Shown: positions 32,122-43,012 of the stretch, one piece after another
Position numbering within the stretch: the stretch's first letter is position 1
Layout: every line of letters starts with the position of its first letter
Assembly: GCF_954871325.1 (NCBI RefSeq)
Contig: NC_088775.1
Location: forward strand, 5,991,561-6,055,560
Source of the DNA: Gordionus sp. m RMFG-2023
Taxonomy: Eukaryota > Nematomorpha > Gordioida > Chordodea > Parachordodidae
DNA length: 64,000 nt
Reading direction: 5' to 3'
The notes under the pieces: generated by a model
Told to the model about the DNA's origin: nothing
What the model saw: only the letters and a program-made list of their open reading frames with translations
Databases searched by the model: none
Made by a program: the position numbers and the translations under genes

Positions 32122-34229
32122 ATGGGAGAAATATCCTCGGGATATTATGAAAAAATATGTTATATTAGTAAAAAGCCTCGAAATTCTGAGTTGAATTTAG
32201 GAGGAAATTTAAATTTTAATGAAATGCATATTTCAGAGGGAATATATAGCGATCAGCCCCTTAAAACTTGTGAAATTTTAAGGACTGATGGAATAAATAG
32301 ACTGAGTCAATGTCCTAGGGTTAACTTGAGAATTGACTGCAGGTATATTGATATGCTATTTGACACTGGTGCGAGCATTTCGATAATGTCTTGTGAAAAT
32401 TTTTATAAATATTGGCCTAATGGCGTGATTATTAAAGAAAATATGTGTTTAAAACAGTTCGATCGTTCTGAAATTGAGGTTTTGGGTAAAACTCAATGGT
32501 ATGTGGTTTTTAATGATACTATCATAAGTTTAGATTTATGGATAGTGGGAAAAGCAGTAGAAACTATTATGGGGTGGGATTGGATTACCACAATTGGACC
32601 CTATAATAATTATTGGAATTTATTTATTATTGATAGCGGATTAGCTAGTGATAAAGGAGATTTAATGGCGGATAATATCCGAGATGAACTTCAGAAAGAA
32701 GGGATATCTAAATTATTGAACGATGAAAATAGGATTGTCGGTAATAATAATTTTATTGAAACTCCTGAAAGGGTAGGGATCAGTTCTGATCATACAGAAA
32801 TAAATGGTAAAATTGATAGGGATCAATTTATGGAAATTGAAATCGATGGATTAAAAAAGATCGATCTGGCTATACCTGTTTTGGTTAGAATATATGGTAT
32901 AATTTTTGAAGAAAAATTAGGACGTTTAAATGATTATCAAGTAGACGTTAAACTTAAAGATGGTTTTTCACCCATCTTTTTGGCTTGTCGAAGAGTTCCT
33001 TTTGAGTGGAAAAGGGAAATCGATGAAGAATTGGATCAATGGGTTAGAGATGGCATCATTGTTCCTGTGGAATATAGTGAGTGGGCCACACCATTGGTAC
33101 CTGTTAGAAAATCGAATGGAAAGTTAAGGCTATGTGCTGATTTCCGTGTAACGTTAAATAGATGGGTAGTGGAGGTAAAATATCCATTGCCTAGGATTGA
33201 GGAAATTTTGGCCAGTTTAAAAGGTGCCAAGTATTTTTCCAAGGTTGATTTTTCTTCGGCTTATTTGCAATTGCCTTTGAAAGAAGAAATTCATTAATTA
33301 TTTACAATAACGACTCCGAAAGGATTATTTGCCTTTTGTAGGCTACCGTTTGGATTAAGTGTGTCAGCGCCGATATTTCAGCGCACTATGGCATCAGTTT
33401 TTTAGGGCCTAGAAGGAGTTTATTATTATATGGATGATGTGTTGGTGACTGGTATAACACCAGAGCAACATAATCAACGTTTGGAAGAGGTTTTCAAGCG
33501 GATTCGTGATAAGGGTCTGAGGGCCAGCAAGGAAAAGAGTGTTCTTGGGGTAACGGAAGTTATCTACTTAGGACATCGCATAAATGGAATGGAGGTGAAA
33601 CCTCTGGAAAAAAATTTAAAAAATATAACGAATATGAATCCGCCAACCAATAAAGCGGAGTTGCAATCATTTTTGGGAATGGTAAATTATTATCATCGTT
33701 TTGTGGAAGATTTTGCAAAATTGGCATCTCCATTGTATGGTTTATTAAAGAAAGGTGTTCATTTTGTGTGGAAAATTGAACAGAAAAATGCTTTTGATAT
33801 TTTAAAAGGAAAAATTGGTGAGGAACCGATTTTGGTATGTTTTAATAATGATTTAGAGATAAAATTGGCAGTTGATGCATCCAACAAGGGGGTTGGAGGT
33901 GAATTGTTACATTTAATGGATGGTGTGGAAAGACCCATCATATTTTTTTCGAGAGTTTTCAGGGAAGTGGAAACTAGATATTCGGTTATTGACAAGAAGC
34001 CCTAGCGGTTATCTTTGGATTAACCAAATGTCGTGAATATTTGATCGGTAAAAGATTTATAATTTACACGGATCATAAGCCGTTAATTCATTTATTTAAA
34101 AAAGATAATAAAGAGTTAATGCTGTCTCCCCGGTTGCAACGTTGGTTGTTACTGGTGGGAAGTTTTAATGTGGAAATCAGATATCGCAGGGGCAAGGAAA
34201 ATTGTTTGCCTGATATTTTATCTAGGTAG
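32122..34229 (+). pseudogene. pol: pol of the Ty3/gypsy element: protease, RT, RNase H part
   Basis: The protease is marked by MLFDTGASISIMS (about 32350), the aspartic protease DTGAS signature. The reverse transcriptase region spans about 32960-33760. It includes the segment beginning VPFEWKREIDEELDQW, FSKVDFSSAYLQL and the YMDD active site (near 33430), plus FLGMVNYYHRFVEDFAKLA of the thumb/connection. RNase H follows with LAVDASNKGVGG and YTDHKPLIHLF. All are in the usual Ty3/gypsy order and spacing. The region carries a few breaks and is treated as a fossil. Confidence 0.9.
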
Positions 34230-34267
34230 GATCCAGTGAAGGGGATCTTGACGGTAACAAAAGTATA

Positions 34268-35389
34268 ATGGTGAATGAAGACAGGGTATTAATTTGTTCT
34301 TTATCACATATGTTAAAGGGTGGTCCTACGAATTGGGAGGATCTTAAAAGCAATACCTTAGGGGATAAGGAATTGGGTCGAGTAAAATTATTTTTGACGG
34401 GACAAGAACCGTGGAAAAATAATAGTAAAGTTTATAAAAAAATTGAAAAGGAATTGTCCGTAGTGGATGATTGTTTGATGCGGGGTAATAGAGCCGTGAT
34501 TCCGTTGAAATTACGGAGTAAAATTGTACGATTGTTGCATGCAGGACATCAGGGTCGGGATAAAATGAAATCTTGGGCTCGTGAGTATGTATGGTGGCCT
34601 GGAATGAGCGATGATATTGAAAAGATTACGAGGAGTTGTATTCCATGTAATTCGTGTGCCGTTATGCCCCGGAAGGAAATAGGCAGTTATTGGCCGAGAC
34701 CTGAAAGGCCGTGGGAGCGTGTTCACGTGGATTTCTTTGACTTAAACAAGAAGTCGTATTTTTTAGTTGTTGATGCATATTCTAAGTGGATTGAATATGA
34801 AGAGGTTCATGGATTAACCACTAGAATTGTTATCAAATTGTTACAAAGATTATGGGCTAGATTTTGGATTCCAAAGACAATAGTGTCTGATGGAGGTCCG
34901 GCCTTTGTAAGTGAAAGTTTCAAAGATTTTTGTAATGCGATGGAAATTAAACACGTATTAGCTCCACCATATCATCCCAGTTCCAATGGACAGGCGGAGA
35001 GAATGGTAGCTATCGTGAAAAATTGGATTAAAAAGGCCAAACAAGAAAGTAATGATGTTTGGATGGCCCATTTATATTATAATAATTCCAGAAACCGAGA
35101 GGGAATTACTCCGGTAGAGTTATTTTTGGGAAGAAGGACCAGAATGCCGTTGGATTTCTTAAAATCCAAAGATGGAACTGGTGTACCTTCGGTTGATAAG
35201 ATTGTAATAAAATATCCTGTGGGAAGAATTATATGGACCCGTTTGTTTGATAACAAAGGGAAGAAATGGGAAAAAGGTCGTATAGTAGAAAACCTTGGTT
35301 CCAAATTAAATGAAATTTTGCTAATAAATGGAATAACGGTAATCAGACATAATGATCACGTAAGGTTAGGAGAAAGTAAGAAAGGATAA
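34268..35389 (+). CDS. pol: pol of the Ty3/gypsy element: integrase part
   Basis: 373 open codons. The N-terminal HHCC zinc-binding domain is seen as HAGHQGRDKMKSWAREYVWW followed by CIPCNSC. The catalytic core shows HVDFFDL, SDGGPAFVSESFKDF and SNGQAERMVA, giving the D, D and E of the DDE triad. The C-terminal tail (PVGRIIWTRLF, WEKGRIVENLG, IRHNDHVRLG) has the usual small beta-rich form, and no chromodomain follows. It starts immediately after the RNase H part. Confidence 0.85.
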   Translation: MVNEDRVLICSLSHMLKGGPTNWEDLKSNTLGDKELGRVKLFLTGQEPWKNNSKVYKKIEKELSVVDDCLMRGNRAVIPLKLRSKIVRLLHAGHQGRDKMKSWAREYVWWPGMSDDIEKITRSCIPCNSCAVMPRKEIGSYWPRPERPWERVHVDFFDLNKKSYFLVVDAYSKWIEYEEVHGLTTRIVIKLLQRLWARFWIPKTIVSDGGPAFVSESFKDFCNAMEIKHVLAPPYHPSSNGQAERMVAIVKNWIKKAKQESNDVWMAHLYYNNSRNREGITPVELFLGRRTRMPLDFLKSKDGTGVPSVDKIVIKYPVGRIIWTRLFDNKGKKWEKGRIVENLGSKLNEILLINGITVIRHNDHVRLGESKKG

Positions 35390-36687
35390 AGATAATGTGA
35401 AAATGCTTAAATATTAATCTTATCTGATTATTTTTCCAGAATCTTAGATTATTGGAATCATATAGCATAATATGTTAAAGATGAATAATGAAATTTATTG
35501 TAGTAATATAGCATAATATGTTAAATATGAATAATGAAAATATTGATTCTTTTGGGATACTCTGATAACGATACTTGCGTAGTATTGGGAGTAAGATACT
35601 ATCATAAAGATAGGGGTAGGCTTCTTTGTGATTAAGTGTTAATGGAATCCATTAGAGGATGCTTAATTGAAACTTTGAAAAGCCTGGAAAATAAAGGGAT
35701 TTTTATATTTCGGAGGGAGAACTCAACATCCTATAATTATACGGGATTATAATTGAGTCTCAGGGTATTGAAGGGCAAAGACAATTTTTTTTGTTTTCCC
35801 TTGAAGGAAGAGATTCCTTTGGTTATTTAAATAATCACGTAATTGATAAAATTAGTGGATTACAAAACAAAATTATATAACTTAATGAATTAGTTGAATA
35901 CTGAACAACTGGGGGTGTTTTGGTAATTTATGCTTCGGTTAAATGGTATTAAAGTCCATCGGAGGAAAGTATTTTATTAATTTATTGATTATTTTATATA
36001 CTCGAGTATCCTCATTGTAGAGTGATAGGAGTATAATATAAGTAATTAAATGGTATAACGAGGGAATCGTTTATGATTATGTTATATACCGAGCAGTTGT
36101 TTTTTTTTTCAAGGAAAGTAAAGAAAAAGTTAATAAAAAATGTAAATTTTTGTGATGGATGGTCAGTGGAAAAAGAAAGTTATGTTTTTTTTGTTTTCAC
36201 GGACGGTTTACTTTGATGTTGCTATGGTATAAAGAAAAAAGATTCAAATTGTGTTAGACAATAAAGAGACTATTAACTTTGACCTTATGGTTGAACTAAG
36301 ACTATAAACTTTGACCTTGTGATTGAACCAATGGGATTCACAAAAGTGAGAAGACAATTCGGGAAAAATTTTCGGTCGTTTCAATTGATGTTATGGAGGG
36401 CCAGCGTTATTCAGATCAAGCCAACGATTAAATGCTGACTATCGTTATTCGAGTCAAGCCTGCAATCGCATGATGATTATCGGTACAACTAGTAATCAAG
36501 CTCAAGAGTATATAAATATGGAGTAAAAAGGGACAACTGGATATCCGTATTTTTCCTTATGAATACATTCTAAAGAAAAAAATTCTCTTATTATAACAAC
36601 ATAATTAATAATATAATATTTTTCAAAATATATATTAAATATTATATTTAATGGTGAAGAATGTCGTTGACCCATAAAGGGGTGACA
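35390..36687 (+). other. 3' non-coding part of the Ty3/gypsy element
   Basis: About 1.3 kb between integrase and the 3' LTR. No open frame is long enough for an envelope. It contains a direct repeat (ATAGCATAATATGTTAAAGA and ATAGCATAATATGTTAAATA near 35460-35530) and an AAAGGGGTG purine tract at 36676-36684 that may be the plus-strand primer. Confidence 0.7.
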
Positions 36688-37066
36688 TGTCTTAGTATGT
36701 TAAAAAGATGTATATATATATATAAGCCTCAAATGTCAATCAGATGGATTGTAGACATCTGATTGGAGGAAAAAAATTATTATTATTTAATGTAAAAAAA
36801 TAATAATAATTATTATAATAATATATTTTTTTGAAAATATATATTTTTGTAAAATTAATTCATTGAAAAATTTTTGTTAAATTTATAAAAAAAGAAGAAA
36901 TAATAATTATATAATTTTAGTTTTTATTTTGTAAAGATTAATTAATTAAAAATTTTTTATAAGAAATAAAGAAATTTTGAATAATTTAAATAGTATTTTG
37001 TTATACTTATTCTATCGTTTAATACAATTCAATATCAACTATGGGTATCCAGAATACACTTAAAAA
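36688..37066 (+). repeat. 3' LTR of the Ty3/gypsy element
   Basis: 379 bp, starting TGTCTTAGTATG and ending CACTTAAAAA, the same length as the 5' LTR and almost identical to it. It is followed by the second copy of the ATAAG target duplication. Confidence 0.95.
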
Positions 37067-37071
37067 ATAAG

Positions 37072-37860
37072 TACTATGCGTTTATCTAGAATCTAGTATA
37101 TATAATAAAAAGACTCGCATATGATAATAAAAAAATACATTTAAAATTAACATTCATTTATATTCGGTGAATATCGCAAAAATTCATAATTTTTCATCAT
37201 TTTAAATAAGTAATGTTTTTAAAATATGCTAAACTCTCTCATTGCACTAGATATATACATTATATATTCCATTTTATATTATACAATGCTGATGACGAAT
37301 AAAAAAATAATTAGCTAAATTATCAAAAAAAATTCTGAGAAGTTAGTCTTCAAAGGATTGAGAATTACTGTATAATCGACAAAATTTTATTATATCTTCC
37401 CCATATTTGTTAAAGTCGCCGCAAAGATTTTTATCACGAATCCATACTTTAACAATGATAAAATCATCTTCATCCCCTTTTATTAGAAGGTAGTTAGTGG
37501 AGGAGACAATTGTACATTTTCTGCCATATTAAATAAAATGATAAGTCAAAACATCTCTTTGAAAACAATTCCACCTTTATTGTTTATCCTACCGTTTAAC
37601 TAACAATTCCCAACTAACTTTTATTCTTCACATTTATTTGATTTAAAAAATAGTGAGGGTGCAAAATACCCATCTAATAAATTTTAACGTTCTACCTAAT
37701 TATTATTCCATAACTATTTAACTGAAGAAATGAATGGACAGATGATAGAAATTAAACAAATAAAAATAAAACTTTTAACAATCAGTAAAATTATTTCTCG
37801 TAATCTCTGATCTTATCTAAGATCTTGGCACACCTTTTAAAATTGCATAAGAGGATAGTG
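37072..37860. other. No gene recognised
   Basis: AT-rich sequence without coding frames of note, repeats or RNA genes. Confidence 0.4.
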
Positions 37861-38880
37861 ATAGTGTTGTTAAAAAGTCGAGTTCACCAGACTCCGACTC
37901 AGAGTCTCGAGTCGTTAGTCGAATATGTCGACTAACTCAAACTCAAGTCGTGAACTCGAGTCGTGAACTCAAGTCGACTCGAGTCGTGAACTCAAGTCGA
38001 CCCAAGTCGTGAACTGTTCTAAATTCGTCCTCTAGTCAACTCGAATGAATATCGTGAACTCAAGTCGACTTAAATCGTAACTTAATTAAATATTCATCCT
38101 CTAGTCGACTAGAGGACGAATATTTTATGAACTTGAGTCGACTAGAGGACGAATATTTCAGATATATTATTATTGATATTTGTTGTTATTTACTTTTTAC
38201 TTTAGATCCAACTTGAGTTGTGAATACAAAATATATAGTTATCGACTAGAGGACGAATAGTTCTCTGAACTTGACTCGTCAATTTAAGTCGATTAGAGGA
38301 CGAATATTTCAAATTAATAATATTTATTAAATATTTTTTCTGCTTTTTACATTTTTTACTTGACACTTCTAATTTGAATTGTGAAAACTGAAAAGAATTA
38401 TATAAATGAGTCGACTATATGATGAATATTCCAAATTAGTTATTATGAAAATATTTTTTGTTTTTTATATTTTTTTACTTTAGACTTCCAACTTGAGTCT
38501 TGACGTGAATAAGAATTATATATTTGAAGTTGAGTCGACTAGAGGAAGAAAAGTTCTATGATAGAGGACGAATATTTTTAATATTATTAATTAAGATATT
38601 TTTTGTTTTTACAATTTTTACTTTAGACTTCCAGTTGAGTCGTGAATACATATATAGTTGAGTAGATTAGAGGACGAATAGTTCAAATTAATTATTATTA
38701 TTTAAGATTCTATTATTTACATTTTTGTACTTAAAAATTTCAACTTGAGTCGTCAATTTGTGTCGACTAGAGGACGAATATTTTAAATTAATTATTAAGA
38801 TATTTGATCTGTTATTTACATTTTATTACTTAAGACTTCCAACTTGAATTATGAATACCAATTATTTACTTCATTAACTT
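37861..38880. repeat. Minisatellite-bearing element, AGTGTTGTTAA family
   Basis: It starts with ATAGTGTTGTTAAAAAGTCG, the terminus of the hAT-type MITE family found at 7850, 12835 and 13822, but no matching right end is present. Inside, tandem GAGTCGTGAACTCAAGTCGA units (37930-38070) are followed by spaced GTCGACTAGAGGACGAATAT units, about nine to 38790, at spacings of roughly 60-120 bp. TTTACTTTAGACTTCCAACT recurs between units. It is probably a one-ended relic of a fold-back element. Confidence 0.65.
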
Positions 38881-40057
38881 ATTCCTCATTTTACTTGATC
38901 AAATAAATTTATTAACATTTTTTGATTGAATACTCAAAAAAATTCTTATTTACATTTATTTGATTGAATATTCTCAAATAATAAAATATTTTGCAAGTAT
39001 CTGAATATTTTGAAATTATATCTCAACCATATTTTGAATTTTATATAAGACAGACATGTGATAATAATCAAAACTATGAGATGACGGGTGAATCTTCTTT
39101 AGCATTCCTCCTCATCTGTATTTAATATATATTAAGTATATTTATAGTCCCTCTTTTAGGTAATTTTTTTATTTAGTCATTAATGGTTAATAACTATTAA
39201 AATATTTTAATAATATCAAATGTACTTGTCCAAGATACATATATAAAATTAGAAGAAAAAAATAAATATACGTGTTTAAAAAATAGCGATAAAATTAAAC
39301 AAATCTGGCCAGAAAGTTCGTACTTAATTCTGAACTATGATAGGACATAGCGATACTATTAAATCTAGACATACTGACACATTTAATGAAGGTGTCATGA
39401 CTGGTCTGTTGTTTTGAATCCTCTTTTTCTAATACCGGAAATTATTTTAAAACTCAAAAAATAGAAGATTTATTATATTTAAATTTATAAATATAAAAAA
39501 TAAGAAAAAAAATTCTATTATGATTATTTACTAGATTAGATTGAAAATATATTTTATTTTTAAACAAAATATTTTTATCTGGGATGGCATTGTGTGTTTT
39601 TATTGATTCAATCGATCCTCATGTGTTGAAGTTGAGTCAATTTTATGACATTTTTTTAAAAAAATTTTAAATATAAAAAAAACAAAAATGCATGCATGTG
39701 TTGTATATATTTTATACAATACCATATATGGTATTGAATCTTTTTAATTAAATATATTTAATCTAATAATTAATTTAATAAAATTCTAAGATATAAAATA
39801 AAATTAAAAGTAATTTAAAATACCATATTTTGTATTAATATTTTGTTTTAGATTTATTATTTATATGACTGCAGCATATATTAATTTTAATCTTATTCGA
39901 ATAAATACTGATATAAAAAAATAAACAATAATAATTAAATTTTAAATATTTATTTTATTAAAATTCTAACTTATAAAATAAAAAGTATTTTAAAATTCCA
40001 TATTTTGTATTGATAGCTTGAAGATTTATTTTTTATATGACTGCGGCGTATATTAAT

Positions 40058-40748
40058 TTCTTATTCGACTCTGTGAATGACTCAGAAAATGTTAGTAACT
40101 TTGACAAAAATGAGGACGTGAACGACATTACCCTAATGCCTGATGATATAGACCCTTATTCGGAGGTAAAATTATAAGTTTCACGTCAATCGGCGGAAAA
40201 TTCGGCGCACGACAATTCGGCGCAGAAAACTCGGCGCGGCGTTAATTCGGCGCATCGTCAATTCAGCGCGGAGACAACTCGGCGCAACGTCAATTCGGCG
40301 CGTATCTAATACAGTTGCAATTTATTATAAATTTATTAGTATAAAAAAAGGATGATTAAATAGAAATGATTTTGAATGTTTATCATATTAATTATTTCTT
40401 CATATTTTTTTTACAAAATCAATAAATATATTATATTATATTGTAATTTTTAGGGAGGCATATGAATTCCCTGATCTTATAAAAGATGAGATCAAGGATT
40501 ATCTCGATGATAAAGTAGCGTCCCCTACAACGAATATACTAGATTGGTGGGAAAAAAATAGCCTTATCTATCCTACATTGTCGCTGATTGCAAAAGATTT
40601 TCTTGCCCAGCAATCATCAAGTGTGCCGAGTGAGAGAGCCTTTAGCAAGACAGTGGATTTCCTGACGAAAAAAAGAAATAGGATGTCACCATCCACCTTA
40701 AAGCATTGTTTATCCTTGAATAACTGGGATATCGATATATGGCAATAA
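40058..40748 (+). pseudogene. hAT transposase C-terminal exons with a short intron
   Basis: The first piece (about 40058-40165) reads NVSNFDKNEDVNDITLMPDD and ends DPYSE. A GT at 40166 and an AG at 40456-40457 allow an in-frame join to AYEFPDLIKDEIKDYLDDKV. The second piece (40458-40748) is open to a TAA. It contains LIYPTLSLIAKDFLAQQSSS, VPSERAFSKTVDFLTKKRN and LKHCLSLNNW, the complete hAT dimerisation motif. The N-terminal and catalytic parts are missing, so it is a fragment. The intron carries the CGGCGC minisatellite described below. The open dimerisation domain suggests fairly recent loss. Confidence 0.75.
40190..40430. repeat. CAATTCGGCGC minisatellite plus MULE end, inside the hAT intron
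   Basis: About seven or eight roughly 16-bp units of the type CAATTCGGCGCAACGT lie at 40195-40312. A sequence follows (ACAGTTGCAATTTATTATAA ... ATATTAATTATTTCTTCATA) that matches 1636-1740 next to the decayed FLYWCH-MULE. It is thus a solitary terminus of that MULE family sitting in an intron. The G+C content is far above the surroundings. Confidence 0.75.
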
Positions 40749-41499
40749 TATTTATATTTTTTTCTTATGTTATACCATACAATATTTTTTTCTTATGTTA
40801 TATTTATATTATTATATCTTATTTAGACAGCAAAATAAAGTAAATTATGTAATTATTGTTTGATTAGATTAAGATAAGATAATTCTTTACTAAAGAGATG
40901 ATTTTTTAAATATTTTAAAAGCTATTAACCATTAATTATAAAATAAAATAATTATCTAAAAGAATGACTAAAGAGAGACTATAAAAATACTAAATATATA
41001 TTAAATACAGCTAAGGAAGAGTTTTAAAGAAAATTCACCCGTCATCTCGTAATTTTGATTATTATCACACGTATGGTTTTCTTATATAAAATTTAAATCA
41101 TGGTGAGATATAATCAAAATATTCAGATACCTGCGAAATATTTTTTGAGAATATAGTATTCATTCAAAAAATGTTTATAAGAATTTATTTGATCAAATAA
41201 ATAGAGGAATAAGATAATGAAGTATATGAATCTTAAATAATAATTAATTTGAAATAAAAAAAAATAATTACCTAAAAGAAGGACTAGAAATACTAAAAAT
41301 AAATTAAATACAGATGAGGAGGAGTGATAAAGAAGATTCACCCGTCATCTCATAGTTTGATTATTATCACACGTCTGTCTTATATAAAATTCAAAATACG
41401 GTTGAGATATAATTTCAAAATATTTAGATACCTGCAAAATATTTTATTATTTCAGATTATTATTCAATCAAAAAATGTTAATAAGAATTTATTTGATAA

Positions 41500-42270
41500 A
41501 ATTCTCAATCCACTTCCGATTCGGATTCACGAAAAACTGAGAACTTTATTATTCGAGATGACTCACTGGATTAGGAAAAAATAAATTTTATGCCTAAAGA
41601 CATCATGACTTTTGTTACTTTTGAAAATTCACAATCTCGGCCAACTTCCAATTTCGATTCAAAATCTGAAACTTATATTCAAAACGACTCATATGAGCAT
41701 ACGGTATCTCAATTAGTGATCTGCATCGGGCCTAATTTTTCAAGCCCGGCCCGAAATTTTTTTAAAAAAGTTTTGCCGGCCCGGCCCGACCCAAAATATT
41801 TTTAAAAATGTTTTGCCGGCCCGTCACTAACCCGAAATTTTTTTAAAAAAAATTTACCGGCCCGGTCCGAATTTATTTAAATATAGAAATTAATTTTTAT
41901 AATTACTCAAAATAAAAGACATATGTTATATGTCGTTTAGTTTCAATAAATAAAATCAAATATTTTTATTTTACATAAAAAATACAATATAAAATTGAGA
42001 AATATTTAAAAAAAATACCAAGGTCCGACCCGAGCCGGCCCAAATTTTTTTTGAAAAATATTAGGCCCGGCCCGAACCCTATTAAATTAAATAGAATTAG
42101 GGGCCGGGCCTAACTTTGCAGATCTCTAATCTCAATACAGTGTCTTAAATGCCAATGATCGAATATTAGCGGACATTGCAAATCAATTCAAAGAAAAAAC
42201 TGTTAATAATAATTCTCGAATTTTAAAAGACTCTAATAAAAATTTTAAAAGACGCCTTGCTATAAAGTTC
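41500..42270 (+). pseudogene. Unidentified coding fossil split by a MITE
   Basis: Two neighbouring open stretches (41324-41581 and 41590-41805) give protein-like sequence where they meet: LPIRIHEKLRTLLFEMTHWI and MPKDIMTFVTFENSQSRPTS. Beyond the MITE, ANDRILADIANQFKEKTVNN continues to a stop near 42275. I do not recognise the family. It may be a transposon capsid- or transposase-like protein or a decayed host exon. The pieces are reported separately and not merged. Confidence 0.35.
41714..42128. mobile_element. hAT MITE, GC-rich GGGCCGGGCC family, 415 bp
   Basis: The ends TAGTGATCTGCA and TGCAGATCTCTA are inverted. Perfect 8-bp duplications ATCTCAAT lie at 41706-41713 and 42129-42136. Subterminal regions are packed with CCCGGCCCG motifs in opposite orientations, and the middle is AT-rich. 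A shorter relative is at 63113-63387 and a probable one at 59068-59340. Confidence 0.95.
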
Positions 42271-42275
42271 AGATG

Positions 42276-43012
42276 AAGACTAGGCAATTTTATATAAATC
42301 ATAATCGCTGTTATGAATATCATCATAATTTTATATAAAAAAATATATTTTATAATTAAAATGTTGTTTATGCTTTATGTATTTACCTAATATGGACGAT
42401 TTATTATTAAGAATTTTATAGAAAAATCAAGATCTTATTTGATCTTAAATTTGTATATAATAATCATCTACATTTTAAAATCGCTTTATATATTAAATAA
42501 TAATTTAAATGGCTATTTGTATTAGAATGATATAAGAAATTACAAAAAAATATTATTTACATAATAAAATATAGTTTTTAAAATATTACAAAACTAAATA
42601 AGGTTAATTAAAGTTAACAAAATTTGATTTAAAATTAAAGTGTTTCAAGAATAAATTGTAATAATTAGAAAAATAAAATATAAATAATATAGGCTGAATA
42701 ATGAGCAAATTAAAATAAATATATATTGAAATTTTAAAAATTGTATTTAACAATTTATTATGATAAAAGTTTCTTCCTTACTACTCGTGTTAAGTACTTC
42801 CTTTTCCAACCAATTCTCGTAATATTTTTCTTGTAATAGCAGGTTACTTCGTCATATTCGACTGCTCGCAAAGTATCAAAAATGTTTTAGACCTCGTCAA
42901 ATCTACGATTAAAAGTAAGAATAACCCCATCATTAATAAGTCACCAATAACATCGCTCAAAAATTTAATTCAGGCATCATAATTTAGCATGAGCGTGTAT
43001 AAAACTTTATGT
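42276..43012. other. No gene recognised
   Basis: AT-rich sequence without coding signal, ending at the family C terminus. Confidence 0.4.

Larger units (their letters stand above)
30465..37066 (+). mobile_element. Ty3/gypsy LTR retrotransposon, nearly complete fossil
   Basis: The element is 6.6 kb, bounded by two 379-bp LTRs and by ATAAG duplicated at 30460-30464 and 37067-37071. Parts in order are: LTR, primer-binding region, gag, protease, reverse transcriptase, RNase H, integrase, a roughly 1.3-kb tail without coding sequence, a short purine tract before the 3' LTR, LTR. The order protease-RT-RNase H-integrase assigns it to Ty3/gypsy. No envelope gene or chromodomain is evident. The LTRs are about 98% identical by my count (some seven differences), so the insertion is young relative to the other fossils here. 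It looks almost whole but carries about three to four breaks in pol and is not expected to be active. Confidence 0.95.
38865..41500 (+). mobile_element. hAT fragment framed by inverted repeats (family E)
   Basis: A roughly 270-340-bp sequence at 38865-39210 recurs inverted at about 40880-41200 and, in tandem with that copy, at about 41225-41500. Shared motifs are CGGGTGAATCTTCTTTA, GATCAAATAAATTTATTAA and ATATCTCAACCATATTTTGA. Between the arms lie the last two coding pieces of a classic hAT transposase. True ends and target duplication could not be fixed. Confidence 0.6.

Noticed and set aside
35390-36687. Envelope gene of the gypsy element
   Set aside because: No adequate open frame, signal peptide or membrane anchor is seen between integrase and the 3' LTR.
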